A DNA stretch of 50,258 nt from positions 1-50,258 of the forward strand of contig VSPE01000014.1 in the NCBI GenBank assembly GCA_009775225.1, in the 5' to 3' direction. The notes beneath the pieces are model-generated. The model worked only from the letters and a program-made list of their open reading frames with translations. It was not told the origin of the DNA and searched no databases. Numbering within the stretch: the stretch's first letter is position 1; every line of letters starts with the position of its first letter. The translations under genes were made by a program, and so were the position numbers. The stretch is from Muribaculaceae bacterium. Its GTDB lineage: Bacteria; Bacteroidota; Bacteroidia; Bacteroidales; Muribaculaceae. This document shows, piece after piece, positions 41,049 through 50,196 of this stretch.

Positions 41049-42419
41049 TTACTTGCAGAGATAGTTTATGGCGTTTTTGGTGAGGGCGATTATGTTGTCG
41101 CGGTAGGGGTTTGCAGCGCCGTTACGGTCGTACCACTCGTAAGCGGGGGTCCCTATTGTGATAACGGTGCCTGTGGTGAAGCCCTTGAGCGCTTCGTACG
41201 GCTCGAATTCGGCTATAGTCACGCGGTTTATGTCGAAGTCGTGGCCAGAAGCGAGGGCCTTTGCGCCGGTGCGCTCCTCCCAGCCCAGCATAGAGCCGTA
41301 GGGTTCCCAGTCGACTCCCCACTGGAGAGTGCGGCCGGTATTTGCGCAGCCCTTGTCGAGCAGGAGTATGCGACCGTCGGCATCGATGCCGATGCCATCG
41401 TAGATAGCATGGTCTTCATGGCCGGTGACGGTGAAGCCGAGGGCATAGGTAAGTGTTTCGGAGCTTTCGCCGCCGAACATATTGTTGGGGCTTTGCTGGT
41501 CGCGAGCTATGCGCCATACGTCGTTGATATAGCGTGCGCCGTCGCGCGATGCGAGGATTGAGCCTCCACGAAGCCAGTAGCTGTTGAATTGGTCACGGGA
41601 GTCCCAGAGCTGTCCGGGCCAGTCAGTCCAGTCGAAGTGACACCATACCATTTTGAAGTCATCGAGGAGCACGGAGCCGTCGATTATTTCCTGAATGGCT
41701 ACGTAGCGCGAGTTGGGCACGTTGTCGAGCATCCAGCGGCAAGCAGCTCCGGCTTCATCGCCGAGAGCGTCGACCGACGCGGCATTGCCGATAAATGCTT
41801 TCGGCGCCTGCGACATCTCGTCGCGGATAACGGTGACGGTGTATTCGACGGTTGCGGTGCGGTTTACGGCAGTGAACACCACCGGAAGAGAGAAGTCGAG
41901 CAGGGAGCCTGATTCGGGAGTCACGGAGGTGCCGTCGTTGACGGTAAATGTAGCCTGCATGGCAGTGAGGTCGGCATCGAGAGGGACGAATACGAGTACG
42001 GTGCGTGCGTTGTTGTCGATAGTGCCGGTGTATTCGCCGTTGATTATGAAGGAGGTGAATTCTACGTTGTCGTGTTTTACGGTGATAGTATAGTCGGTGT
42101 ATACGTCGCCGTTTGTTACGTGAATGGCACGCGGGAGAGAGCCGTCGAAGCGAGTTCCTGCGGGGTAGTCGCAGACAGCTCCGGGGCTGAGAGTTATGGC
42201 ATCGACAGTCAGCTCTGCGAGATTAACGTCGGTGGCTACGCTGAGTGAGATAGCGCGTGCGGAGTGGTCGATGTCGCCGTCGTATCCGTTTACGGAGATT
42301 GCTTCCACGCGAGTGTCGCCGTCGAGCCGGAGGTCGGAAGTATTGTCGTCGGTGCAGGCTCCGGCAGCGAGGATAAGTGCGCCGAGGAGACTGCGGTATA
42401 TATGTTTGGGAGTTTTCAT
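41049..42419 (-). CDS. DUF4960-like surface levan-binding lipoprotein
   Basis: A 456-residue lipoprotein. The lipobox LAAGAC is followed by TDDNTSD, an acidic export signal. Two immunoglobulin-like beta domains (about 30-115 and 116-200, with the repeated pattern DYTITVKHD and EYTVTVIRDE) lead to a C-terminal domain (about 207-456, with WCHFDWTDWPGQLWD and LGWEERTGAKALASGHDFD) that matches the DUF4960 domain as I remember it from the B. thetaiotaomicron levan-binding protein BT1761. It lies between susD and the GH32-like gene as in that locus. The probable role is binding fructan at the surface. Confidence 0.87.
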   Translation of the reverse strand: MKTPKHIYRSLLGALILAAGACTDDNTSDLRLDGDTRVEAISVNGYDGDIDHSARAISLSVATDVNLAELTVDAITLSPGAVCDYPAGTRFDGSLPRAIHVTNGDVYTDYTITVKHDNVEFTSFIINGEYTGTIDNNARTVLVFVPLDADLTAMQATFTVNDGTSVTPESGSLLDFSLPVVFTAVNRTATVEYTVTVIRDEMSQAPKAFIGNAASVDALGDEAGAACRWMLDNVPNSRYVAIQEIIDGSVLLDDFKMVWCHFDWTDWPGQLWDSRDQFNSYWLRGGSILASRDGARYINDVWRIARDQQSPNNMFGGESSETLTYALGFTVTGHEDHAIYDGIGIDADGRILLLDKGCANTGRTLQWGVDWEPYGSMLGWEERTGAKALASGHDFDINRVTIAEFEPYEALKGFTTGTVITIGTPAYEWYDRNGAANPYRDNIIALTKNAINYLCK

Positions 42420-42431
42420 TAGAGTTGATGA

Positions 42432-44162
42432 TTACCAGTTACCGATATTCTGTTTGTAGTGGCCGTCGGAAGCGCTTATCTGCGAGAAGGGAATGGGCAG
42501 ATATTCGTTTTTGTCGGCGGTGAAGTATGCCGAGGAGTAAATGGCGCAGTTGTCGGCCTCGGCAGCGTAGTATGCGTTGAGTACTTCGGCTGCCATGCCC
42601 CAGCGTACGAGGTCGAAGAAGCGGTCGCTCTCCATAGCCATTTCGAGACGGCGTTCGTGGCGCACTATCGCGAGAACTTCGTCCTGCGAGTATCTGCCGT
42701 TGTATGCGCGTACGTTGAAGCGGACGCCGTAGAGAGCTTCATAGTCGGAAATCATGGCAGTGCTCTGGCGGGCACGGTTGCGGATGCGGTTCACGATTGA
42801 TATTGCTTCGTCGAGGCCCTGGTTGAGCTGAACGAGCGCTTCGGCACGCATGAGAAGGATGTCGGCATAGCGGAGTACGATGCGGTTCATGGGAGAGCCC
42901 CACCACGAGCCTTTTACGAGGTATTCGCCGTCGGGGTCTACGTTGTGCTTGAGCGACACGTAGTAGCCGTACAGGCCGTTGCTTCGGCTCCAGACAGCGG
43001 AGCGGTCTATCATATAGTTCTTGTTGAACATATAAGGAGTGCCGGGAATGCCTACGGTGAGGAAGAGACGCGGGTCGGCATAGTCGGATGTCATTTCGTA
43101 GTCGGTGCGGTTGAAAGAGTCGAGCAATGGGAGGCCGTCGGCGTCGGTCTTGAAAGCGTTCACGAGGTTCTGGCTTGGTTTGTAGAAGTCGCAGCCGCCG
43201 TCGGTGATACCGGGGATGTTGGGCACGATTAGTCCGTACGACCAGTTGCAGTTACCGTTGGTGGTACCGTCGTTGAACGAGTACTGCATGGCCCAAATGG
43301 ATTCGGGGCCGTTTTCGTACTGGGGTTCGGGGCGGAAGTTGCTGTGCATGTCGGCTTCGAGGTCGCACCCTGATGCCTTCATGATAGCGGGGTCGGTGTA
43401 GCGTACGACTTCGAGGAGGTCTTCGCGGTCAACCGAAGTTACCTTGTGCGAGGTGGGGTCGTCCTGACGGTATGCTTTGTAGAGATATGTCTTGGCGAGG
43501 TATGCGGCAGCTGCGGCGCGGTTGGGGCGGCCTACTTCGGCCTGCACTTCGGGGAGATTGTCGAAGGCGTATTTGAAGTCGTCGGCAATGAGCTGCCAGC
43601 CTTCGTCGTTTGTATAAGTGGTGTTTTCGAGGCTGTTGTACTGCTCGGGCGATAGGTTCTCGTCGACGGCGAAGGGGATGTTCTTGTAGAGACGTTTGAG
43701 CAGGAAGTGTCCATGAGCGCGGAGGAAGCGCATTTCGGCGATGCGGGTGTCGCGGAGGGGGTATGAGGCCGAGTCCATTTCTCCGAGAACCTGGAGTGCG
43801 GAGTTGGCACGTGATATGGCGTTGTAGAGTCGCTGCCACATGTCGGAGATGTTCCAGTTAGTGGTCATTATGCCCTGCGATATTTCGAGTGCGTGGAATA
43901 CATCGCCGTCTTCGGTGCCGTTGCCGCCTTTATAAGCGTCGTCGGAGCGAACGTCGAAGTTCCACATTGAGAAGGATGAGTTGATGTCTTCAGCGGAAAT
44001 CCATACGGCGTATGCCGAGATGACGAGGTTGTCGATATACTGCGGGTTGAGTACCTGTTCCTGGTCGAGAGTGCCCTGAGGCTTCTGCTCATCGAGAAAG
44101 TCGTTGCAGCCTGAAGATACAAGGGAGAGAGCGAGCAGTGCGGTATATATAGTCTTTTTCAT
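42432..44162 (-). CDS. SusD/RagB family lipoprotein of the fructan locus
   Basis: A 576-residue SusD-like protein. Lipobox VSSGC, then NDFLDEQKPQG, is the standard start. The segment WISAEDINSSFSMWNFDVRS and the neighbouring DDAYKGGNGTEDGD resemble the levan SusD protein BT1762 as I recall it. The C-terminus has the conserved RHERRLEMAMESDRFFDLVR and ends in KQNIGNW. It caps the SusC encoded 10 bases upstream and captures fructo-oligosaccharides. Family is certain; the fructan ligand is inferred from motif resemblance and neighbours. Confidence 0.95.
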   Translation of the reverse strand: MKKTIYTALLALSLVSSGCNDFLDEQKPQGTLDQEQVLNPQYIDNLVISAYAVWISAEDINSSFSMWNFDVRSDDAYKGGNGTEDGDVFHALEISQGIMTTNWNISDMWQRLYNAISRANSALQVLGEMDSASYPLRDTRIAEMRFLRAHGHFLLKRLYKNIPFAVDENLSPEQYNSLENTTYTNDEGWQLIADDFKYAFDNLPEVQAEVGRPNRAAAAAYLAKTYLYKAYRQDDPTSHKVTSVDREDLLEVVRYTDPAIMKASGCDLEADMHSNFRPEPQYENGPESIWAMQYSFNDGTTNGNCNWSYGLIVPNIPGITDGGCDFYKPSQNLVNAFKTDADGLPLLDSFNRTDYEMTSDYADPRLFLTVGIPGTPYMFNKNYMIDRSAVWSRSNGLYGYYVSLKHNVDPDGEYLVKGSWWGSPMNRIVLRYADILLMRAEALVQLNQGLDEAISIVNRIRNRARQSTAMISDYEALYGVRFNVRAYNGRYSQDEVLAIVRHERRLEMAMESDRFFDLVRWGMAAEVLNAYYAAEADNCAIYSSAYFTADKNEYLPIPFSQISASDGHYKQNIGNW

Positions 44163-44172
44163 GATATGAGTC

Positions 44173-47100
44173 TTAGAATGTTACGTTGAGACCGAAAGTT
44201 ACATTTGTGGCAATGGGGTAGCCGAAGTTCGGGTTTTCGGGGTCTACGCCTGTGAAGTCTTTGCTCTTTATGGTGAGGAGGTTCTGAGCGCTGAGGTAGA
44301 AGCGGAGTTTCTGCATGCGTATTTTCTGAGAGAGACGCTGAGGCAGCACGTAGCCGATTTGTATGTTGCGGAGCTTGAGGTATGAGCCGTCTTCTACGAA
44401 GTATGACGACACGCGTTTCTCGTTGTTGAGGTCGGAGCGGCTGAGTGCGGGGATAGAGGAGTCGGGGTTTTGGGGAGTCCATGCGTTGAGGAGTCGCTCG
44501 CCTTTGTTGAGGAAGCCGATGTTGAGGCCGCTCCAGAGGTCGGTTTCCTTCTTTATGTCGGAAATGACATCCTGGCCCTGCGCTCCCTGCCAGAACATGG
44601 AGAAGTCGAAGTCTTTATACTGGAGGTAAACGTTTATGCCGTAGGTGAAGTCGGGGGTGGGGTTGTATATCCACTTTTGGTCTTTCTCGGTGATGCGTCC
44701 GTCGCCGTCGAGGTCGCGCCAGCGTATGCGTCCGGGAGCGGCGCCTTCCTGCACTGCGTGGTTGTCTACTTCTTCCTGCGAGCGGAATATGCCGTCGGCC
44801 ACGTAGCCGGCCTGCGCTCCGAAGGGGTGTCCGATAACGCTGTAAACGCCGTTTCCGCCGAATGTGCCGTTTGCGGCTACAGTTGCCGGTATCGCGGTGA
44901 TTTCGTTACGATATGCCGAGATATTTCCGGTGACTTCGTAGCGGAAGCCGTAGGAAGTGGTGTTACGGTAGCCGAGGTTTAGTTCAATACCGCGGTTTTT
45001 CATTTCTCCGGCGTTAATCCACTGCGAGGAGCCTTCGCCCATAGCAGCGATGCCTACCATCTGTACGAGGATATCGGATGTCTTTTTGTGGTACAGGTCG
45101 AGAGAGCCGAAGAAGCGGGAGTTGAACATGGCCCAGTCGAGACCGATGTTGTACTGAGTTGTGGTCTCCCACTTGATGTCGGGGTTGCCTATCTGGTCGC
45201 GCTTGAAGCCGGAGTTCAGGATAGCGCCGCCGTTTGTGCCTGCGATGTCGTAGGAAGTACCGTAGCTTTGGCCGCCGGACTCGTTTACGCCATAGTTGGG
45301 AACGTATACGAAGTAACGGGCGAGGTTGCTGATTTCCTGGTTGCCGGTCTGACCCCATGAGAGGCGCAGTTTAAGGTCGTTGAGCCAGGTATTGTCGCGG
45401 AGGAAGGCTTCGTTGTTGATGCGCCAGCCGAGAGATACCGAGGGGAAGGTGGCGTAGCGGTTGTTGGCGCCGAAGCGCGAGGAGCCGTCGTGGCGTACGG
45501 TGAGCCCGATGAGGTAGCGGGAGTCGAACGAGTAGTTTACCTTGCCGAAGAAGGATACCAGCGAGAAGCCGTCGCCCGAGCCGTATGCCTGAGCGGTGCC
45601 GGCGCCGGCGCTCGGCCACATGAAGTCGGGGTTGAGGATAGAGAAGTCGGTCTTGTAGCCGGAGAACCATGTAGAAGTCTCGCGGATAAGCTCCATGCCT
45701 GCGAGAGCGTCGAGGTGGTTCTTACCGAAGTCGATGTTGTAGCTTGCCACGAGGTTCCACATCCAGCGAGTCCAGTGCTCCTGTTTTGCTTCTACGGCGT
45801 TCTTGTCGTTTGCGACGTTGCCTTCGGTGACAGGGTAGGTGAATATACGCTGTTCTTTCTGCGAGTAGTCGAGTCCGAACGTGGTGCGAACGTTGAAGCC
45901 TTTGAAGGGGGCGAGGTTGATGTAAGCGTCGCCGAACAGACGCCAGTAGTTATAGCGGTTGTCTTTGTTGCGGATGAGGCGTGCGAGCGGGTTTTCGCGG
46001 TCGGGGTATCCTCCGACAGGGCCTGCGAACTCGCCGGTTGTAGTGTACACGGGGAGTGAGGGGTTGGCCTGGAGTACATTCTGGAGGAAGCCGCCGGGAG
46101 CCTGAACTTCATCGGTTCGGTTGAGCGTGAAATGCTCGCCTATGGTGAGGATGTCTTTGATTGGTTTGTACTCGGTGTTTATACGGGCCGAGAAGCGCTC
46201 GAAGTCGCTGTATTTGATTACGCCGAGGTTTTTGTAGTATCCGAGAGAGAAGAACGAGCTGAGTTTGTCGGTGCTTCCGCTTACCGAGAGGTTGTAGTTC
46301 TGGATAAGACCGGTGCGTGTGGTGAGGTCGAACCAGTCGGTGTCGGCCGAGGGCGTGCTTCCGGCAGCGTCGAGGTAGCGTGCCATAGATATGCCGTTGA
46401 GCACGGGGTATCCGCTTGCGTCATATCCCCAGTCGTAGCGGAAGCCGAGGCCGTTTGTGTTGGGGTCCTGACCGTCGTTGACGTATGCCTGCCACATGGC
46501 GCGACCGTATCCTTCGGTGTTCAGCACTTTCATCTTGTTGGTGTAGAACTGAGCCGCCACCGATGCGTCGAGCGATATGCGGAGGTCGCTGCCCCGCTTG
46601 GTGGTGATGACGATTACGCCGTTTGCGGCGCGGCTGCCGTATATAGATGCGGAAGCGGCGTCTTTAAGAATTTGTATTGACTCGATGTCGCCGGGGTTGA
46701 GCTCGTGCATGCCACCCTTAGTGGGTACGCCGTCGATGATGTACAGGGGGTCGTTGTTGTTGAGAGTGCCTATACCGCGGATGCGCACGGTCGCCGAGCC
46801 GCTGGGGCCGCCGTCGGCTGCGATGTTCATGCCGGGTACACGTCCCTGAAGAGCTTTTATGGGGTTGTTTTCGTTCTGCTTGTTGATTTCGTTTACGTCG
46901 ACTGCTGTAATGGCACCGGTCACGTCGACTTTTCGCTGCGTGGAGTATCCGACCACAACGACTTCGTCGAGGATTTTGGAGTCTTCGTCGAGAGCAACGG
47001 TGAGGTGTGCTGCTGCTTTTACGGTCTTAGGCCGGAAGCCTACATAAGAGATGACCAGAGAAGAACCTTCGGGTGCTGAAATGGAGAAGTTGCCGTCGAT

Positions 47101-47268
47101 GTCGGTGACAACACCCGTGGCGCTTTGGCCTTCGGGTACCACGCTCGCGCCTATAAGTGGCTCGGAGTCTGTGGCAGAAATAACCGTCCCGTGCACCGTG
47201 ATGTTCTGTGCATTTGCAACTGTAGCCAAGGTGAGAAGCGCCAGTGCAGTGAGGATTGTATTTTTCAT
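44173..47268 (-). CDS. SusC/RagA family TonB-dependent transporter of the fructan locus
   Basis: A 1031-residue outer-membrane importer. I chose ATG 47268 because MKNTILTALALLTLATVANA is a clear signal peptide; the frame stays open 25 codons upstream, but that stretch is not leader-like and covers the probable promoter. After cleavage come the carboxypeptidase-regulatory-like domain (ITVHGTVISATDSEPLIGAS), the plug (VVVGYSTQRKVDVTGAITAV, SRAANGVIVITTKRG) and the barrel ending FGLNVTF. It is the first gene of the fructan operon (SusC, SusD, DUF4960, GH32-like, two-domain protein) and lies directly after the HTCS gene that probably controls it. Confidence 0.96.
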   Translation of the reverse strand: MKNTILTALALLTLATVANAQNITVHGTVISATDSEPLIGASVVPEGQSATGVVTDIDGNFSISAPEGSSLVISYVGFRPKTVKAAAHLTVALDEDSKILDEVVVVGYSTQRKVDVTGAITAVDVNEINKQNENNPIKALQGRVPGMNIAADGGPSGSATVRIRGIGTLNNNDPLYIIDGVPTKGGMHELNPGDIESIQILKDAASASIYGSRAANGVIVITTKRGSDLRISLDASVAAQFYTNKMKVLNTEGYGRAMWQAYVNDGQDPNTNGLGFRYDWGYDASGYPVLNGISMARYLDAAGSTPSADTDWFDLTTRTGLIQNYNLSVSGSTDKLSSFFSLGYYKNLGVIKYSDFERFSARINTEYKPIKDILTIGEHFTLNRTDEVQAPGGFLQNVLQANPSLPVYTTTGEFAGPVGGYPDRENPLARLIRNKDNRYNYWRLFGDAYINLAPFKGFNVRTTFGLDYSQKEQRIFTYPVTEGNVANDKNAVEAKQEHWTRWMWNLVASYNIDFGKNHLDALAGMELIRETSTWFSGYKTDFSILNPDFMWPSAGAGTAQAYGSGDGFSLVSFFGKVNYSFDSRYLIGLTVRHDGSSRFGANNRYATFPSVSLGWRINNEAFLRDNTWLNDLKLRLSWGQTGNQEISNLARYFVYVPNYGVNESGGQSYGTSYDIAGTNGGAILNSGFKRDQIGNPDIKWETTTQYNIGLDWAMFNSRFFGSLDLYHKKTSDILVQMVGIAAMGEGSSQWINAGEMKNRGIELNLGYRNTTSYGFRYEVTGNISAYRNEITAIPATVAANGTFGGNGVYSVIGHPFGAQAGYVADGIFRSQEEVDNHAVQEGAAPGRIRWRDLDGDGRITEKDQKWIYNPTPDFTYGINVYLQYKDFDFSMFWQGAQGQDVISDIKKETDLWSGLNIGFLNKGERLLNAWTPQNPDSSIPALSRSDLNNEKRVSSYFVEDGSYLKLRNIQIGYVLPQRLSQKIRMQKLRFYLSAQNLLTIKSKDFTGVDPENPNFGYPIATNVTFGLNVTF

Positions 47269-47297
47269 GTCTATTATGATTGGTGAATTTTCTGCTG

Positions 47298-47305
47298 CAA
47301 ATTTA
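47298..47305 (-). promoter_or_regulatory. -7 box of the fructan susC operon
   Basis: TAAATTTG followed by C on the minus strand; predicted start near 47291, about 22 bases before the ATG. No -33 TTTG is present at the right distance, as expected for a promoter that depends on an HTCS activator. Confidence 0.6.
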
Positions 47306-47345
47306 CCCCTGTCATAATATGATGAATAGCAATAGTGTGGCAAAG

Positions 47346-47382
47346 GCTATTAAAAATTGCGCATTGCATCATTTTTAATAGC
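47346..47382 (-). repeat. Inverted repeat between the HTCS gene and susC
   Basis: GCTATTAAAAAT (47346-47357) and ATTTTTAATAGC (47371-47382) are exact complements, 12 bp, with 13 bases between them. It lies 14 bases after the HTCS stop and about 40 bases upstream of the susC -7 box. It could end the HTCS transcript or serve as the HTCS binding site. There is no U-tract after it. Confidence 0.6.
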
Positions 47383-47396
47383 AGTTGCAACAAATC

Positions 47397-50132
47397 TTAC
47401 AGATTTAGCCTGTCGCGCAGCTCGGAGGGCGTTTCTCCATAGGCTTCCTTGAAGCATCGGGTGAAGTATGCCGGGGTGGAAAATCCGACCTCGTACCCGA
47501 CTTCGCTTATTGATTTCCGTGTTTTTACCAGAAGTTCGCGAGAGCGCTTGAGGCGGAGGTTTCGCAGCAGTTCTACCGGAGTATAGTTGGTGAGTGATTT
47601 TATTTTTCGATAGAGTTGGGAGCGGCCCAGTCCCATTTTTGAGGCTATAGCGTCGATGTTGAGTTCGGGGTCTCCCATGCCCGCCTGAACGATTTCGATG
47701 AAGCGGGCGTAAAATTCGTTTTCGACATCGGGTCTGATTTCTTCGGAGATGCCGTCTTTAGCTGTCGCCGCTTTTTCGGCGAGAATGTCGGTGATGCGTT
47801 TGCGGTTTTCGATGAGGCTTCGGCATCGTGCTTTCAGGACGGTGGCGTTGAAAGGTTTCGCGAGGTATCCGTCGGCTCCGCTGTCGTAGCCTTCGGCGCG
47901 TTGCTCGTCGAGTGTGCATGCCGTGAGTAGCAGCACGGGTATGTGCGAAGTGGATACTTCGTTCTTGATTTTGCGGCAACATTCGAGGCCGTCCATCTCG
48001 GGCATCATCAAGTCGCAGACGATGAGGTCGGGCACGTAGCGGGCGGCAAGTCTGAGGCCTTCTTTTCCGTCGGGTGCACACAGTATGCGATAATCGTCGG
48101 CGAGCAGCTGCGACAGGAGCAGGCGTATGTCGGGGTTGTCGTCGATGACGAGCATGAGCGGGCGATAATCTGTCGCCGAGCCGGAGTCATCACTACCGGC
48201 GGCTTCAAGTTCATCGTTGATTTCCTCGCATGTTCTTTCGTTTGTCGTGTTTGCGGGAGCGGCGATTTGCGGTGCTTCGTCGGTGTGTGTGACAGGGAGC
48301 GTGACAGTGAATGTGGAGCCTGTGCCAAGAGTGCTTTCTACCGAAATGGTGCCTCCGTGCAGTTCCACAAACGCTTTTGCGAGCGAGAGGCCGATGCCCG
48401 AGCCTTGCGGGCGTACTTTGTCGACCTGATAGAAGCGGTCGAATATGTTGTTGATGTCTTCGGCCGGTATTCCGTAGCCGGTGTCAGATACGCTGAGTTT
48501 TAGCTCGGTGCCTGTAGCGCTGACTGTGATTGTCACCTTGCCGTTGTCGGGGGTGTATTTTATGGCGTTGGATACGAGGTTGAAGAATACGCGCTCGATT
48601 TTTTCTATGTCGACAGCCATTGAGAAGTCACTGTCAAGGCAGATATCGGTGGTGAATCTGATGTCTCGGCGGCGGGCAGCGGGCCTGAACGCTTCGGCCC
48701 ACTCTGTGATAGCGTGTCCGAGCTTTACCTCTGATAATGCAACGGTTAGCTTTCCGTTTTCGTATTTACGGAAGTCCAGTATCTGGTTCAGAAGCCGTCG
48801 TAGTATTTTGACATTCTTATTTGCAATTTTCACCATGACTTTCTGCTGAGCGGAGAGGTTGCCGGCCTGTGCAAGCTGTTCTACCGGCTCTGCAATGAGG
48901 GTGAGAGGAGTGCGGAGGTCGTGCGAGACATTTGTGAAGAAAATGAGTTTTGACTGAGTGGCTGCTTCGAGCTGTTCGTTCAGTGCTTTTTGTGTGTCGC
49001 GCTGCTCTTCGAGGAGTCGGTTCTGAGCCATAAGCTGTTGCTGGTGACGGCGGTGCTGCCAGTATGCCCTGAGCACGAGAAAGAGCACACCTATGAGAAG
49101 CACGAGAATGGCTATCACGGCATAGAAAAGCGAAGTCTGGGCTGAATGTTGAGTCCAAAACTCGTCGACCTGCCCTTTGAGCAATTTGATGCGGTCGGTT
49201 TCCTGCTTCAGAGCTTCGTTCTGGAGCAGTATGATGTCGGCGTTCGATAGGTCGACAGGCGAAGACAGAGGGATTTGTATTTCACGTTCGTATGGTTCTC
49301 CTTTCAGAATAGCGAGTGCTGTGCGCACGAGTCTGTCGCCTTCGGTGGGGTATAGGAAAGTTGCGTCTATAACGCTGTCGGCTACAGCTTTAATGCCGAT
49401 TTCGGGGGCTGCGTCGATGCCTATTACCTTGATGTCGAGTTTGTGGCGGCGGGCTACTTCGGATGCTGCGATTGCCATTCGGTCGTTGTGCGCGTATATA
49501 AGGTCGATGTCGCTGCAATCGCGTGAGGCAAGAATTGAGTCGACGGCGAGAGTTGCATCTTTGTAGTTCCAGTTGCCATATACGGTGTTTGCGAGTTCAA
49601 GACCTTCGCAGAGAGCACCGTCGGTAAAGCCTTTGTGGCGGCCTATTGCCGGTGTAGAGCCTTGAAGGCCATATATTTCCAGAACTTTTCCACCTTTGCC
49701 AAGGAGGTGCCTGGCATAGTGTGCGGCGGCTTTTCCCAATCCATAGTTATCCACGCCGATGTATGCGGTGTAGGTGTCGCCGATGATGCTACGGTCGAAT
49801 ACAATGACCGGGGTTCCGGATTCATATACCTCTTTTATAACGGGGGTGATGGCGTCGGCTTCGTTTGGCGCGGCGATTATGATGTCGAAACCGGCGTCTT
49901 TGAAGTATCGGATGTCGGCAATCTGCTTTTCGTTGTTGTCGTTGGCCGAACGAATTTCGACAGAAGCCTCGGGGTGAAACATCACCTCGCGGTAAATCTC
50001 ATCGTTCATTTTGTTGCGCCAGTCGTCCTGGCTGCATTGCGATACGCCGATGCGGTATGTCTCTTTCTGGCGGCAAGACATGAGCAACGGCACAGATGCT
50101 ATAATAATGGCGAAGAGCAAAAAACGGTTCAT
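47397..50132 (-). CDS. Hybrid two-component system regulator with sugar-binding sensor (HTCS)
   Basis: A 911-residue one-protein phosphorelay. The N-terminus (LLMSCRQKE) looks like a signal or lipid anchor. A periplasmic-binding-protein type 1 sensor spans about 25-300 (YRIGVSQCSQDDWRNKM), the kind used by B. thetaiotaomicron BT1754 to bind fructose. A membrane helix follows near 335-357. The kinase has His404 (VSHDLRTPL), the N box NLVSNAIKYTP (518-528) and DTGYGIP (550-556). The receiver covers about 657-775 with Asp707 (CDLMMPEMDG). An AraC-type DNA-binding domain ends the protein (about 805-911). It probably activates the susC operon immediately downstream when fructose or fructo-oligosaccharide is present. 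Confidence 0.95.
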   Translation of the reverse strand: MNRFLLFAIIIASVPLLMSCRQKETYRIGVSQCSQDDWRNKMNDEIYREVMFHPEASVEIRSANDNNEKQIADIRYFKDAGFDIIIAAPNEADAITPVIKEVYESGTPVIVFDRSIIGDTYTAYIGVDNYGLGKAAAHYARHLLGKGGKVLEIYGLQGSTPAIGRHKGFTDGALCEGLELANTVYGNWNYKDATLAVDSILASRDCSDIDLIYAHNDRMAIAASEVARRHKLDIKVIGIDAAPEIGIKAVADSVIDATFLYPTEGDRLVRTALAILKGEPYEREIQIPLSSPVDLSNADIILLQNEALKQETDRIKLLKGQVDEFWTQHSAQTSLFYAVIAILVLLIGVLFLVLRAYWQHRRHQQQLMAQNRLLEEQRDTQKALNEQLEAATQSKLIFFTNVSHDLRTPLTLIAEPVEQLAQAGNLSAQQKVMVKIANKNVKILRRLLNQILDFRKYENGKLTVALSEVKLGHAITEWAEAFRPAARRRDIRFTTDICLDSDFSMAVDIEKIERVFFNLVSNAIKYTPDNGKVTITVSATGTELKLSVSDTGYGIPAEDINNIFDRFYQVDKVRPQGSGIGLSLAKAFVELHGGTISVESTLGTGSTFTVTLPVTHTDEAPQIAAPANTTNERTCEEINDELEAAGSDDSGSATDYRPLMLVIDDNPDIRLLLSQLLADDYRILCAPDGKEGLRLAARYVPDLIVCDLMMPEMDGLECCRKIKNEVSTSHIPVLLLTACTLDEQRAEGYDSGADGYLAKPFNATVLKARCRSLIENRKRITDILAEKAATAKDGISEEIRPDVENEFYARFIEIVQAGMGDPELNIDAIASKMGLGRSQLYRKIKSLTNYTPVELLRNLRLKRSRELLVKTRKSISEVGYEVGFSTPAYFTRCFKEAYGETPSELRDRLNL

Positions 50133-50156
50133 GGTATATCAGTAGGATTTGCATCG

Positions 50157-50164
50157 CAAATTTA
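50157..50164 (-). promoter_or_regulatory. -7 box of the HTCS gene
   Basis: TAAATTTG on the minus strand, identical to the boxes at 31927 and 47298. The predicted start near 50150 gives a leader of about 18 bases. Confidence 0.6.
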
Positions 50165-50182
50165 GGCATAAAAATATGAAAA

Positions 50183-50196
50183 AGACACTAGTGTCT
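50183..50196. repeat. Perfect 14-bp palindrome at the -33 position of the HTCS promoter
   Basis: AGACACTAGTGTCT is its own reverse complement. It begins 19 bases upstream of the -7 box, so it covers the place where a -33 TTTG would be. It could be an operator. The rest of the window end (50197-50258) shows nothing I can identify. Confidence 0.55.

Noticed and set aside
47269..47343. 25-residue extension of the fructan SusC
   Set aside because: It would precede a perfectly good signal peptide and covers the probable -7 box at 47298-47305.
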